A DNA stretch of 64,000 nucleotides from Caballeronia grimmiae (GCF_000698555.1 NZ_JFHE01000002.1:372001-436000); one strand, 5' to 3'; positions 38,544 through 50,267 are shown, counted from the stretch's first letter. Program-made: numbers and translations. The notes: generated by a model not told the origin, from the letters alone.

Positions 38544-39587
38544 GTGGACCACATCGCAAATGCAACGGCTTCGGCGACGGCGAACGGGATCTTCACCTCC
38601 CGGTTCTTCCGAAACTTTGCGTCGGTTCTTGTCGACGCCATGTTGGCGATAGGCTCAGTACAGGCGCAGTCCGCATCGTTCGACTCGTTTGCCGTTCCCT
38701 CCGGCAGCGCACCGCACGATGTAGCGCCAGAGCCTGGCGGCGCCGTCTGGTACACCGCGCAAGCGCAAGGCGCAGTCGGAAGGTTGGACCCGCGCACCGG
38801 CAAGATCGATCGGGTCCCGCTAGGCGACGGATCGGCGCCGCACGGCGTGATCGTGGGTCCCGATGGAGCTGCATGGATTACCGACGGCGGGATAAACGCA
38901 ATCGTACGCGTCGATTCGAAGACACTCGCTGTAACGCGCTTCCCGTTGCCGAAAGACCGGCAGAACGCCAACCTGAACACGGCCGTTTTCGACAAACGCG
39001 GGCACCTGTGGTTTACCGGACAAGCGGGAATCTACGGTGAGCTCGACCCGGGAAGCGGCAGCATGCGCGTGTTCAATGCGCCGCGCGGGCCGGGCGCTTA
39101 CGGAATCTGTGTCACCCCTGACGGCAGCTTGTACTTCGCTTCACTGGCCGGCAGCTACCTCGGCCGCATCGATCCGGTGAGCGGCGCGGCGCAAGTCATC
39201 GAGCCGCCAACACCGGAACAGGGAGCGCGGCGGGTGTGGTCCGATTCAAAAGGACGCGTCTGGATCAGCGAGTGGAGCGCAGGAAAGGTGGGGATGTTCG
39301 ACCCCGCGGCGTATCGGTGGCGCGAATGGAAACTGCCTGGCTCTGATCCCCATGTGTATGCGATATTCGTCGACGACAAAGACATTGTCTGGCTCAGCGA
39401 ATGGAGCACTAACGCGCTAGTTCGCTTCGACCCGCGAACGGAGCGATTCGAGATGTTTGCGCTGCCGCGCCCACACGCGAACGTACGCCAGATGATGGGC
39501 CGGCCGGGAGAAGTCTGGCTGTCCGAGTCGGGGACCGATCACTTGCTGCGCTACCGGTCCGGCGCAGCGGTTGTCGGCAGCAAGTGA
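38544..39587 (+). CDS. Exported beta-propeller protein, virginiamycin B lyase (Vgb)-like
   Basis: A 347-residue protein from GTG 38544, placed by GGAGG seven bases upstream; GTG 38511 is the other option. A signal-like segment ends near SVQAQS. The rest is a series of about seven propeller blades with the repeated pattern of GxVWYT, AAWITDGG, LWFTGQ, LYFASLAG, VWISEW and VWLSEW, each followed by a D-P/G turn. This is the fold of streptogramin B lyase. Most such chromosomal proteins have no shown lyase activity, and I cannot confirm the catalytic His/Glu set by eye, so antibiotic inactivation should not be assumed. Confidence 0.8.
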   Translation: MDHIANATASATANGIFTSRFFRNFASVLVDAMLAIGSVQAQSASFDSFAVPSGSAPHDVAPEPGGAVWYTAQAQGAVGRLDPRTGKIDRVPLGDGSAPHGVIVGPDGAAWITDGGINAIVRVDSKTLAVTRFPLPKDRQNANLNTAVFDKRGHLWFTGQAGIYGELDPGSGSMRVFNAPRGPGAYGICVTPDGSLYFASLAGSYLGRIDPVSGAAQVIEPPTPEQGARRVWSDSKGRVWISEWSAGKVGMFDPAAYRWREWKLPGSDPHVYAIFVDDKDIVWLSEWSTNALVRFDPRTERFEMFALPRPHANVRQMMGRPGEVWLSESGTDHLLRYRSGAAVVGSK

Positions 39588-39794
39588 CGCCACAGCAGCC
39601 GTTACCATCTTCACGCAACTCTATAACAGGGATTCCGATTCCGGCATCTGAAGTTCCCCAGTGGCATGACGCTGCGGCAGATTCACAAACAGGGGCGGGA
39701 CTCCGTCCAACCAGCGGGACCGTGAGGCATGGGCCACGCACAACTCGCCCGCGCCAAAAAGTCGATGGCAGGGGTGGATATCCGGAGGCACTCC

Positions 39795-40178
39795 ATGCAG
39801 GAAGAGAAAGTACGTGAAGCCCTGAAGGCGCACTGGCAAGCATCGGCGGCCGGCGATCTCGACGCAGAACATGATATTTACGATGACGACGCCATCTGTG
39901 ACTATCCCCAGTCAGGTGAACGGATTCTCGGGCGAATGAACCTGCAGGCACTGCGGAGTCATCATCCAGCCAAGCCAGCTGGTTTCGATGTCAGGCGAAT
40001 TCAGGGAGAGGGTGATCTGTGGGTCACCGAATACTCCATCGTCTATAACGGGCGGCCGGCTTACACGGTAAGCATTATGGAGTTCCGCAACGGCAAGGTC
40101 ATTCACGAGACGCAGTATTTTTCGGATCCCTTTGAAGCGCCGGATTGGCGGCGCCAATGGGTTCAGCAAACCCCGTGA
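39795..40178 (+). CDS. SnoaL/NTF2-like protein
   Basis: A 127-residue protein from ATG 39795, preceded by GGAGG; upstream in-frame codons (from 39729) are less likely. It has the cone fold pattern of SnoaL-like proteins: a helix with AHWQASAAGDLDAEHDIYDDDAICDYP (family-typical), then VTEYSIVYNGRPAYTVSIMEF, and FRNGKVIHETQYFSDPF at the end. Such proteins are small polyketide-cyclase-like enzymes or unknown accessory proteins. It precedes a truncated fumarylacetoacetate hydrolase gene. Confidence 0.75.
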   Translation: MQEEKVREALKAHWQASAAGDLDAEHDIYDDDAICDYPQSGERILGRMNLQALRSHHPAKPAGFDVRRIQGEGDLWVTEYSIVYNGRPAYTVSIMEFRNGKVIHETQYFSDPFEAPDWRRQWVQQTP

Positions 40179-40261
40179 CAAGGCATTGCGGCGATAAGCT
40201 CGATCGCTTAATGGTCGCCCCGGCTGGATCTGACTTTTTCGAATTCGCAGTTCAGTGAGTC

Positions 40262-40786
40262 CTTGCGGAGACGACGGAGATAATCGGCACCCCCGCCTGG
40301 CAGATCGACGAAGCAAGCGCGCTGGATCACGCGGCGGGTTACTGCCTTGCCAATGACGTGTCCGAGCGCGCATACCAGCTCGAACGTGAAGGCCAGTGGA
40401 CCAAGGGCAAGAGCGGCTTATCGTTTGCGCCGCTCGGCCCATGGCTCGTGACGCGTGATGAAGTCCCCGACCCGCAAGTACTCGACCTGTGGCTCGACGT
40501 CAACGGCGCACGACGCCAGACTGGCAACACGCGCACGATGATCTACGACGTCGCGCATATCGTTTCGTATCTGATTCGTTTCATGCCGCTCATGGCTGGC
40601 GACGTCATCATCACCGGAACTCCGCCTGGCGTGGGCCTCGGTCAAAAGCCGCCTGTCTTCCTGAAAGCGGGCGATACGATGACTCTGGGCGGTAGCGGAC
40701 TCGGCGAGCAAATGCAGAAGGTCGTGCCGTATTCAGAAACACTTGGCGCGGCGTGGAGCCGTGGCGAGTATCCGTCGGCACGATAA
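40262..40786 (+). pseudogene. 5'-truncated fumarylacetoacetate hydrolase family gene
   Basis: The frame opens after a TGA at 40256 and reads IDEASALDHAAGYCLANDVSE, the metal-site region of FAH proteins, then IITGTPPGVGLG near the end. Only about the C-terminal 160 residues of a family of about 280 are present. The N-terminal part with its HxxE-type residues is missing, and no FAH-like sequence is seen upstream. A start at GTG 40358 would give 142 residues lacking part of the site, so it is probably inactive. Confidence 0.75.
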
Positions 40787-40815
40787 GACAACTTCATCCG
40801 CGAAAAGGAGAGGAT

Positions 40816-41510
40816 ATGAGCCTTGCCGGAACAGGCGTCGTTGCGATCTGGCATGATCTGCTGCCGGAAGCGAAGAATGAATTCTACGAGTGGCACAACC
40901 GGGAACACATGCCCGAGCGCGCCGAATCCCTGGGTTCAGGCGCGGGCGGCGTTACATTGCGCTGGACTCGGGCCCCGAGTACTTCAATCTCTATGAAGCC
41001 GACACCGTAGAGGTGCTCGGCGCGCAAGACTACCTTCTTCGGTTGAATTCGCCGACTCCGTGGACGAAGCGGGTCGTCCCCTCGTTTCGCAGCGTGGCCC
41101 GCTCCATCTGCCATGTGGCTTATTCAGACGGTGTCGGACAAGGCGCCTATCTTGTGACGGTGCGTTTCGACGTGCCTTCAGCGTCGCGTACGGAAGTCGT
41201 GAAAAGTTTGCGTCAGCGCGTCCTGCCAGTGCTTGTCGACATGGCGGACATCACCGGAGTCCACCTTTGCCTGGCCGATGAGGCAGTCAGCAACGTGGAA
41301 ACAGCGGAGAAGCGGGCACGTTCTGACGGCACTCAAGTGCCGACATGGATCGTCCTGATTGAAGGATGCCGCCCTGACCGCCTTCGTGCAGCGGTAGACG
41401 CTTTCAATGCCGGACTCGTCGCTCTTCCCGGCCTCGGGACAGCAATGCCTGATTGCACGCTCTATCAACTCGAGTACACGCGCTGCAAGACGCCATGGAG
41501 CGCTGGGTGA
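40816..41510 (+). pseudogene. Frameshifted EthD-like small protein gene
   Basis: ATG 40816 follows AAAAGGAGAGG. The first part reads VVAIWHDLLPEAKNEFYEW and HNREHMPER, a dimeric alpha/beta-barrel-like start. From about 40925 the family-like sequence (IPGFRRGRRYIALDSG, then PEYFNLYEADTVEVLG) lies in another frame and runs to 41510. One missing base near 40921-40926 (GCCGAATCC) explains it. The repaired protein would have about 231 residues. I do not know its function. It follows the truncated FAH gene, so a former small degradation operon is possible. Confidence 0.65.
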
Positions 41511-41858
41511 AGCGTTGTTGTACCTCTGAAGCAGAAGGCGTGGCACCGCGGCGTACCCCGCCGGTCTCGGTGCGGCAGAGAAGGGCCGCGGTCACACGCC
41601 GGTGCGATCGGCGGCCTGCCTTGCGATGGCCTACATGATGATGACGAAAATGGGAGCGTCGCCCAACGCCACAAGCAGGCCGGCAGCATGCAGATACGGA
41701 CTACCGTCCGGGACTATCCCTGTCTCCGCCGCTGCCTCATACCAGCTCGCTCGTCGATGATCGCTCGGGCCGCATGCCGAAGGTCTAGCAACCCATAAAA
41801 AAGGCGGCACTATCAAGCGCCGCCCATTCACAACAGCCCCAGGGCACCGTCAGCAATA
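41511..41858. other. Intergenic region with the glp operon terminator
   Basis: Apart from the terminator at 41797-41824 I see no feature. A short minus-strand frame (41631-41831) has no recognised family. Confidence 0.4.
41797..41824 (-). terminator. Rho-independent terminator of the glycerol importer operon
   Basis: On the minus strand GGCGGCGC (41824-41817), loop TTGATA, GTGCCGCC (41810-41803), then six T (41802-41797). It lies 35 bases after the stop of the binding-protein gene. Confidence 0.88.
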
Positions 41859-43598
41859 CTACCGCACCTTACCCGCCTTCCAGGCCGACAGCAGTTGCTC
41901 ATACTTCACTGTTTCGCCCTTCGGTTTTTCGTTGGCAAGCCGCTTCCACGGCGCGTGCTGGTCGGACAGCCACTTGGACGGATCGCTTGGCGGATTGAGT
42001 TCCGGCGCGCAAACCTTCATCCCGGCCCGCTGCAGACGGGACAACACCTGGTCCATTTCCTTCGCGAGGTTATCCATTGCAGCCTGCGGAGTTTTTTCAC
42101 CGGCAACAGCAGTGCCGACGTTCTTCCACCAGAGTTGCGCCATCTTCGGATAGTCCGGCACGTTGTTGCCGGTCGGCGTCCACGCGACGCGCGCCGGGCT
42201 GCGATAGAACTCGATCAGGCCGCCGTACTTGTCCGCGTTTTTCGTGAAGTAGTCGCTATGAATGTCGGAGTCGCGAATGAATGTGAGACCGACAATCGAC
42301 TTCTTGAGCGACACGCTCTTCGACGTCACGAACTGCGCATACAGCCACGCGGCGGCTCGCTGATTCGGCGGCGTCGACTTGAAGAACGTCCACGAGCCGA
42401 CGTCCTGATACCCGTTCTGCATGCCGTCCTTCCAGTAAGCGCCATGCGGGGACGGCGCCATGCGCCACTTCGGCGTGCCGTCCGCATTCGTGACGTTGCC
42501 CGGCTTGAGCATCGACGCCGTGAACGCGGTGTACCAGAACACCTGTTGCGCGATCCGGCCTTGCGCGGGCACGGGGCCAGCCTCGCTGAAGGTCATGCCC
42601 GACGCTTCCGGCGGTGCGTATTTCTTGAGCCAGTCGATGTATTTGGTCGTCGCGTAGACCGCTGCCGGGCTGTTGGTGCCGCCGCCGCGCGACACCGACG
42701 CGCCTACCGGATGACAGCCGTCAGGCGTCACGCGAATGCCCCATTCGTCGACGGGCATGCCGTTCGGAATCCCTTTGTCGGCTTCGCCCGCCATGGAAAG
42801 CCATGCGTCCGTGAAGCGCCAGCCGAGCGACGGGTCTTTCTTGCCGTAATCCATGTGACCGTAGACTTTCTCTCCGTCGATGTTTTTCACATCGTTCGTA
42901 AAGAATTCGGCGATGTCTTCATACGCGGACCAGTTGACCGGCACGCCGAGATCGTAGCCGTATTTCGCCTTGAACTTGTCCTGGAAATCCTTGCGCGCGA
43001 ACCAGTCCGCGCGGAACCAGTAAAGGTTCGCGAACTGCTGGTCGGGAAGCTGATAGAGTTTTTTGTCAGGCGCGGTCGTAAAGCTAGTGCCGATAAAGTC
43101 TTTCAGGTCAAGACCGGGGTTGGTGTATTCCTTACCTTCGCCTTCCATGTAATCGGATAGCGGAACGATCACGCCATAGCGATAGTGCGTGCCGATCAAG
43201 TCCGAGTCCGAGATCCAGCCGTCGTAGATGCTTTGCCCGGATTGCATCGAGGTCTGCAATTTCTCGACGACGTCACCTTCCTGAATGATGTCGTGCTTGA
43301 CCTGAATGCCGGTAATTTCACTGAATGCGGCGGCGAGCGTTTTGGATTCGTACGTATGCGTGTCGATGGTTTCCGACACTACATGAACCTCCTTGACGCC
43401 TTTCGATTTGAGTTTCGCTGCGGTGTCGATGAACCATTTCATCTCGTCCATCTGCTGCTGTTTCGAAAGCGTGCTTGGTTGAAACTCACTGTCCACCCAT
43501 TTCTGCGCCTCAGGCGTGCCCGCCAGAGCCTGACTCGCGAAGGCGCCTGACACGATGCTTCCCAATGCCAGTGCGACGATCCGTCTCCTCTGATGCAT
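41859..43598 (-). CDS. glpV: Glycerol ABC transporter substrate-binding protein
   Basis: A 579-residue periplasmic protein from ATG 43598 (AGGAG upstream); the frame extends further up without signal-like sequence. The signal peptide is about 1-27, ending ASQALA. The length and segments such as EVHVVSETIDTHTYESK, VPLSDYMEGEGKEY and LYWFRADWFARKDF fit GlpV, the binding protein of the rhizobial glycerol importer GlpSTPQUV. The rest of the operon (a DUF2160 membrane protein, two permeases, two ATPases in this order) supports this. It is the last gene, followed by a terminator. Glycerol as ligand is inferred by family. Confidence 0.88.
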   Translation of the reverse strand: MHQRRRIVALALGSIVSGAFASQALAGTPEAQKWVDSEFQPSTLSKQQQMDEMKWFIDTAAKLKSKGVKEVHVVSETIDTHTYESKTLAAAFSEITGIQVKHDIIQEGDVVEKLQTSMQSGQSIYDGWISDSDLIGTHYRYGVIVPLSDYMEGEGKEYTNPGLDLKDFIGTSFTTAPDKKLYQLPDQQFANLYWFRADWFARKDFQDKFKAKYGYDLGVPVNWSAYEDIAEFFTNDVKNIDGEKVYGHMDYGKKDPSLGWRFTDAWLSMAGEADKGIPNGMPVDEWGIRVTPDGCHPVGASVSRGGGTNSPAAVYATTKYIDWLKKYAPPEASGMTFSEAGPVPAQGRIAQQVFWYTAFTASMLKPGNVTNADGTPKWRMAPSPHGAYWKDGMQNGYQDVGSWTFFKSTPPNQRAAAWLYAQFVTSKSVSLKKSIVGLTFIRDSDIHSDYFTKNADKYGGLIEFYRSPARVAWTPTGNNVPDYPKMAQLWWKNVGTAVAGEKTPQAAMDNLAKEMDQVLSRLQRAGMKVCAPELNPPSDPSKWLSDQHAPWKRLANEKPKGETVKYEQLLSAWKAGKVR

Positions 43599-43700
43599 GG
43601 TCTTCTCCTGTGTCTTTTGTGCCCCTTCGACCTGGTCGGCATCCGCTCGGGGCATCAGCGGAACCGGCAGTTGCCAGTCTTCGTTGCATGCTTCCGCTTT

Positions 43701-43982
43701 CTAGCCCTTCCACATGATCGCAAGCACCACCAGCACCGAGGCCGCGAAGCCCGGCAAGGAACTCGAGCCCTCGGCGCTGATTGCGAGCCACGCGAGATTG
43801 ACATACGCGGCAGCTAAAAGGCCGATAAACAGGCGATCACCGCGAGTCGTCGCGATAGGAAGAAAGCCCTTGCGTTCATGAGTCGGCGAGCGCAGTTCCC
43901 ATACCGTCATGCCGCCCAGCATGACGACTATGCAGGCGAAGAAGATCGCTACCTCGGGAGTCCAGTACATCCAGGTGAACAT
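43701..43982 (-). CDS. glpU: Small DUF2160 membrane protein of the glycerol importer
   Basis: A 93-residue protein whose ATG overlaps the stop of the upstream permease gene (TGATG). It has three predicted membrane segments (about 8-26, 50-68 and 76-91) and the start MFTWMYWTPEVAIFF typical of DUF2160 proteins, which occur only beside this type of importer. GlpU is needed for glycerol transport in Rhizobium, with an unclear role. It lies between glpQ and glpV, as in the reference operon. Confidence 0.85.
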   Translation of the reverse strand: MFTWMYWTPEVAIFFACIVVMLGGMTVWELRSPTHERKGFLPIATTRGDRLFIGLLAAAYVNLAWLAISAEGSSSLPGFAASVLVVLAIMWKG

Positions 43983-44783
43983 CACACTCTCCCCATCGCG
44001 AAGCCCTTCGCGATGTAGTTGCGCACGAAGTAGATCACCAGCGCGCCGGGCACGATAGTCAGCACGCCCGCCGCCGACAGTACGCCCCAGTCCATGCCGG
44101 CCGCCGACACGGTCCGCGTCATCACCGCGGCGATAGGTTTCGCGTTGACCGAAGTCAGCGTGCGCGCGAGCAGCAGTTCGACCCAGCTGAACATGAAGCA
44201 GAAAAAAGCCGTGACGCCGACGCCCGACTTGATGAGCGGAAGGAAGATTTTCACGAAGAAATCGGGAAACGTATAACCGTCTATGTACGCGGTTTCGTCT
44301 ATCTCTCGCGAGACACCCGACATGAAGCCTTCGAGAATCCACACGGCAAGTGGCACGTTGAAAAGCATGTGCGCAAGTGCGACGGCAATGTACGTGTCGG
44401 TCAGGCCGACACTCGAATAGAGCTGAAAAAACGGCAGCAAGAACACGGCGGGCGGCGTCATGCGGTTGGTGAGCAGCCAGAAGAACATGTGCTTGTCGCC
44501 GAGAAAGCGATATCGCGAGAACGCGTAAGCGGCAGGCAGCGCGACCAATACAGACATCACCGTGTTCATCAGCACGTAGATGATCGAATTGATATAGCCC
44601 CAGTACCACGAGGGATCAGTGAAGATCACCTTGTAGTTGTCGAACGTCACGTGCTGCGGCAGCGTCGCGAACGTCGACATGGTTTCCTCGTTCGTGCGCA
44701 GTGAGATCGAAACCATCCAGTAAAGCGGAATCAGCGCGAACAGCATATAGACGACGAGCATTAACGTCCGCATCCAGCGGCGC

Positions 44784-44794
<11 letters not shown>
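43982..44794 (-). CDS. glpQ: Glycerol ABC transporter permease
   Basis: A 270-residue MalG-type permease from ATG 44794, preceded by AAGGAGAC. It has six predicted helices (first about 10-30) and the EAA loop EIDETAYIDGYTFPDFFVKI. The segment LRTNEETMSTFATLPQ after the first helix is usual for carbohydrate-type permeases. Its start overlaps the end of glpP by about 11 bases, and its stop overlaps the glpU start, so the proteins are coupled. Confidence 0.88.
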
Positions 44795-46787
<1,993 letters not shown>

Positions 46788-46801
<14 letters not shown>

Positions 46802-47879
46802 AAGCTGCCTCCGGGCTGGACACCAGCTGGGTCTCCGCGCCGAACACGAACAGTTCTCGAGGGTCGATGAAAACGTCGAGCTGCGTGCCTAGCCCGATCT
46901 GATGCACGCCCTGCAGTTGCGCAACGAGGTTGACCGCGCCGGTCAGCGTGCGCAAGTGCAGGTAGGTTTCGGAGCCGCTCAGTTCAGCGAGTTCGAGCCG
47001 GCACGGAACGGCGATCGCATGAGCGTCCTTCGCCTGAAGACGCAGATGCCCCGGCCGGATGCCGATGCGGCATGCGCCGTTCACGGCGGGACCGTGCTGC
47101 AACGGAACCTCCACGCCGATCGGCAGACGCGCGCGGCCATTGCCGCAGTTGCTCGTCAGCATATTCATCGGCGGGTCGTTGAAAACGGCCGCGGCCGCGA
47201 CGTTGACCGGTGCGTTATAAACATCGAGAGTGGGACCGAACTGCAGAATCCGGCCTTTATCGACGATCGCGGTATAGCCGCCCAGCAGTAACGCTTCGAG
47301 AGGTTCGGTAGTCGCGTAGACGACGGTGGTGTTGCCGTCGGCGAAAAGCGTTGCCAGTTCCATGCGCAATTCCTCGCGCAGCTTGTAATCGAGATTGACG
47401 AGCGGCTCGTCGAGCAGCACCAGCGACGTACGCTTCACGAGTGCACGCGCCAGCGCGCAGCGCTGCTGCTGGCCGCCTGACAGTTCGCCTGGCCGCCGCT
47501 CCAGCAAATGATCGATATGCAGTTTGGCTGCGACTTCCCGCACGCGCCGGCCGATTTCAGCAGGGTCGGTCTTCTGCAGCCGCAAAGGCGAGGCGATGTT
47601 TTCGGCGACCGTCATCGCCGGGTAGTTGATGAACTGCTGATAGACCATCGCGAGATTACGCTCGCGGACGCTGACGCCTGTCACGTTCTGGCCGTCGACG
47701 AGCACGCGGCCGTCGGTCGGCCTGTCCAGACCCGCCATCACGCGCATCAACGTGGTTTTACCGGCCTGCGTGGGTCCGAGAAGCACATTGATGGCGCCTG
47801 GGACGAGGCGCAAATCCACGCCGTACAAATACGGCTGCCCGCCAGAAACGACACTGACTCGCTCCAGTTCCAGAACCAA
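46788..47879 (-). CDS. glpS: Glycerol ABC transporter ATPase
   Basis: A 363-residue MalK-type ATPase. Walker A is LLGPTQAGKTT (about 33-43), signature ELSGGQQQR (132-140), Walker B VLLDEPLVNLD. The usual H-loop His is replaced: the sequence after Walker B reads VVYATTEPLEAL, where MalK has a His-Asp pair. Together with the signature change in GlpT this suggests an asymmetric ATPase dimer. It is the first gene of the operon; glpD, which often precedes it in rhizobia, is absent here, and no glpK is near. Confidence 0.87.
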
Positions 47880-48640
47880 ATCGCTCTCCTTTGCGGCGTG
47901 CGCGACGCCAGTCGAAGAGGCGGCGCTTTAAGGTGGCGTCAATTGGGTTGCGCTTGGATTACGTGCAGCAGCCAAAATGTCCCTTTTGTTGGTTTCCGTT
48001 TAAATCGGGGTAAACCTTACGACAGGATGAATTAGAGAACTTGCTCGGCGCGTTGGCGATGATCGACAAGAGATAGTGAAAATGTAATGTGACTCCTTTT
48101 TGAGCACACGACGTCGGCGATCCGTGGTGCAGCAGTTCTCGAAAGGTGGTCTTTGCGCGTCATCGTAGCGGTGGGCGCCGTCCGTTTCGATTCTGACGAG
48201 CGAGTTCCTGAGGTTCATCGCTCGCTCTTGGGAATCGTCATTGACGTGACGTTACGCATCGTCGGTTGCATCACTGAGGCTGTGCGTACGCGATCATTCG
48301 CGGAAGCGGTGGACGAGTGGGATTCGACAGACAATGCAGGATTGCCAGAGCCACCGGGAAGAGACCTTCTTCCTAAACCTCGCGAAGACATTCAGACGGC
48401 GGTTCCGTTGAGATGACGGTCATTGACCGTGGTGTCCGCCAGTGACGGGAACAAGCGAGTGAATCATCCGCAACACGGCAGAAAGATCGCCTGACCCGAT
48501 GTCGAGAAGTGACGCACATCGGCGACGCGATCTCGCCCGTCGCGGGCGAGATCGCGATCGCGGTGAGGCCAAAATATCTGGGTGAGTGCCGCTTCGATCT
48601 GAACGTCGTTCAAGCGAACCATGTTCGTGCGCAACGCGGC
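47880..48640. other. Promoter region of the glp operon and gene-free stretch
   Basis: About 760 bases without a recognisable gene. The part next to glpS (47900-48100) is relatively AT-rich and should hold the operon promoter. A perfect palindrome lies at 48528-48556. The open frames at 48153-48416 (+) and 48420-48689 (-) show no family features. Confidence 0.4.
48528..48556. repeat. Perfect 13-bp inverted repeat
   Basis: GCGATCTCGCCCG and CGGGCGAGATCGC flank a 3-base TCG centre. It is downstream of the RidA gene but has no T run on either side. It could be a hairpin at the end of that transcript or a protein site. Confidence 0.6.
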
Positions 48641-49033
48641 TCAAACCGCTGCAATGCAGTCGATCTCGATATCGAACCGTCCGGGCCATGCGGGCACGTT
48701 CACGAAGATGCGAGCCGGTGGCTGCCGGCCGAAGAATCGTGCATAGATTTCATTGACGATCGGGAACATCTCGACGGAGGTGCAGTAGACGTTGCACTTG
48801 AGCACCTGGTCGAGCGACGATCCGCCGGTTTCGACACACAGTTTAAGTTGCTCCAGCACGCGTCGAGTCTGCTGTTCGATCGGCGCTTCCAGCACTTCGC
48901 CGGTCTGCGGATCGAATGGCGGCAAGCCCGACACGTAGAGCGTGTCGCCGTGACGCGTGGCAACGGAGGTGGGTGCCTTCCAGCGCTCAAGCCAAGTCGA
49001 CAGTGGTTCAACACGGATGATTTCGCGAGCCAT
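48641..49033 (-). CDS. RidA/YjgF family protein
   Basis: A 130-residue protein from ATG 49033 after AAGGAG; codons further up are not family-like. It has the family pattern with YVSGLPPFDPQTGEVLEAP, then RRVLEQLKLCVETGGSSLDQVLKCNVY (typical RidA helix, split by a turn) and a C-terminal PGRFDIEIDCIAA, whose Arg is in the place of the catalytic Arg of RidA. Members deaminate reactive enamine/imine intermediates or act in catabolic pathways. It lies 40 bases downstream of the ICL/PEP-mutase family lyase gene and is probably cotranscribed. Confidence 0.88.
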   Translation of the reverse strand: MAREIIRVEPLSTWLERWKAPTSVATRHGDTLYVSGLPPFDPQTGEVLEAPIEQQTRRVLEQLKLCVETGGSSLDQVLKCNVYCTSVEMFPIVNEIYARFFGRQPPARIFVNVPAWPGRFDIEIDCIAAV

Positions 49034-49073
49034 GTGTTTCTCCTTGAGTGGGAGGCGATGTGAACGGCGCGCG

Positions 49074-49898
49074 TCAGGCGCCGCGAGTGAACAGTGCATT
49101 GAGATCCGAACCCCGTGGCGCATCTGCGAAGCCGTCGAAGCGTCCATCCGAGAGCGCCTGCGCGGCGCGCATGAAGCCGCCCCAGGCGCTCCGCGCGAGT
49201 GCGCCGCCCACGCTGACGCGCCGCACGCCCAGCGCTGCGAGTTCGGGCAATGTCAGGGCCGAGTTCGCGCCAATCAGTACGTTGACCGGTTTCGGCGATA
49301 CCGCCGCGACGACGGCCTCGATCTCTTCGCGCGTGCGGATGCCCGGCGCGTACAGGCAGTCGGCGCCGGCCGCTGCGTAAGCCTGGAGACGTTCGAGCGT
49401 GTCGTTGAGGTCGGGGACACCCACGAAAAAATTCTCCGCGCGGCCGATCAGCAGCGTATCGCCACCGCTATCGTCGATCGCTTGCCGCGCCGCCGCGAGC
49501 CTCGCCACGGCGATCTCTATCGGCCACAGAGGCGCGGCGGCATCGCCGGTCGCATCTTCGATCGACAGGCCAGCCACGCCGGTGGCGACCGCGAGTTTCA
49601 CGCTCTCGGCAACGCCGGCCGCATCGTCGCCAAAGCCGCTTTCGAAATCCGCATTGACCGGCAGATCGGTGGCCTCGACCATCGCGCGCAAGTGCGCGAG
49701 GATGTCGTCGCGGGTCGCCTGGTTGTCGGCGCGGCCGGTCGACCACGCGTAGCCCGAACTCGTGGTCGCGATAGCCTGAAAGCCGAGGCTCGCGAGATAC
49801 CGCGCGCTGCCGACGTCCCAAGGGTTCGGCAGCGGGAAACAACCGGATTCGTGCAGCGCCCGGAATGCGGCGCGCTTTTCGGCGGTGGTGCGTGACAT
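49074..49898 (-). CDS. Isocitrate lyase/PEP mutase superfamily lyase
   Basis: A 274-residue alpha/beta-barrel protein. It starts with FRALHESGCFPLPNPWDVGS, the small-lyase pattern of this superfamily, has metal-site acidic residues in VNADFESGFGDD and SIEDATGD, then LIGRAENFF and YAPGIRTREEIEAVV. The KKCGH loop of true isocitrate and methylisocitrate lyases is not seen, so it is more likely an oxaloacetate decarboxylase- or phosphonopyruvate-hydrolase-like enzyme of unknown substrate. GGGAG gives the ribosome site, directly downstream of a terminator, so it has its own promoter. Confidence 0.85.
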   Translation of the reverse strand: MSRTTAEKRAAFRALHESGCFPLPNPWDVGSARYLASLGFQAIATTSSGYAWSTGRADNQATRDDILAHLRAMVEATDLPVNADFESGFGDDAAGVAESVKLAVATGVAGLSIEDATGDAAAPLWPIEIAVARLAAARQAIDDSGGDTLLIGRAENFFVGVPDLNDTLERLQAYAAAGADCLYAPGIRTREEIEAVVAAVSPKPVNVLIGANSALTLPELAALGVRRVSVGGALARSAWGGFMRAAQALSDGRFDGFADAPRGSDLNALFTRGA

Positions 49899-49910
49899 GG
49901 CAGATCTCCC

Positions 49911-49938
49911 AAAAAAGGGGAAGCCCTTGCGGGCTTCC
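49911..49938 (-). terminator. Rho-independent terminator after the truncated CMD-like gene
   Basis: On the minus strand GGAAGCCC (49938-49931), loop GCAA, GGGCTTCC (49926-49919), CC, then six T (49916-49911). It lies 9 bases after the stop of the CMD-like remnant and immediately before the lyase gene's ribosome site. Confidence 0.85.
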
Positions 49939-49946
49939 GAACGCGT

Positions 49947-50267
49947 TCAGGCGACTTCCGTTTCGACCATCGGAAAGTCGATCTCCGTGTCGAACACGTT
50001 ATTGACGAAATTCGTCAGCATGAACTGCGCACTCAGCGCGATGATCTCGACGATATTCGCATCGCTGTACCCGGCGGCTCGCACCGCGTCGAGGTCGGCC
50101 GTCGCTACCTTGCCGCTCGTTTGCGTCAGCTTGCGCGCGAACGCCACTGCGGCCGCCACGCGGGGCACGTCAGACTCCCCGAGTCTGTTGCGGCGAACCT
50201 CATCGCTGGAAAGGCCGGAAAATTCGGTGGCGACGTAGCTGTGGGCAGGGAAGACAGCGGCACATAC
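49947..50267 (-). pseudogene. Carboxymuconolactone decarboxylase-like gene, 5' truncated
   Basis: From about 50249 the frame reads FPAHSYVATEFSGLSSDEV, then RRNRLGESDVPRVAAAVAFA and GYSDANIVEIIALSAQF, the C-terminal half of a CMD/AhpD-like protein of the peroxidase-related type. The family's N-terminal half with the CxxC and general-base residues is missing; the frame is closed by a TGA at 50268-50270 and the DNA beyond shows no CMD sequence. About 105 of an expected 180-190 residues remain. The gene keeps its own terminator. A short product from 50168 (73 residues) could still be made. Confidence 0.75.

Noticed and set aside
38544..39587. A streptogramin-resistance gene
   Set aside because: The fold fits Vgb, but I could not confirm the active-site residues, and chromosomal propeller proteins of this kind are common without that activity.
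43983..44609. A long N-terminal extension of the DUF2160 protein
   Set aside because: That part is the shadow of the glpQ permease gene; the DUF2160 pattern starts at ATG 43982, which overlaps the glpQ stop.
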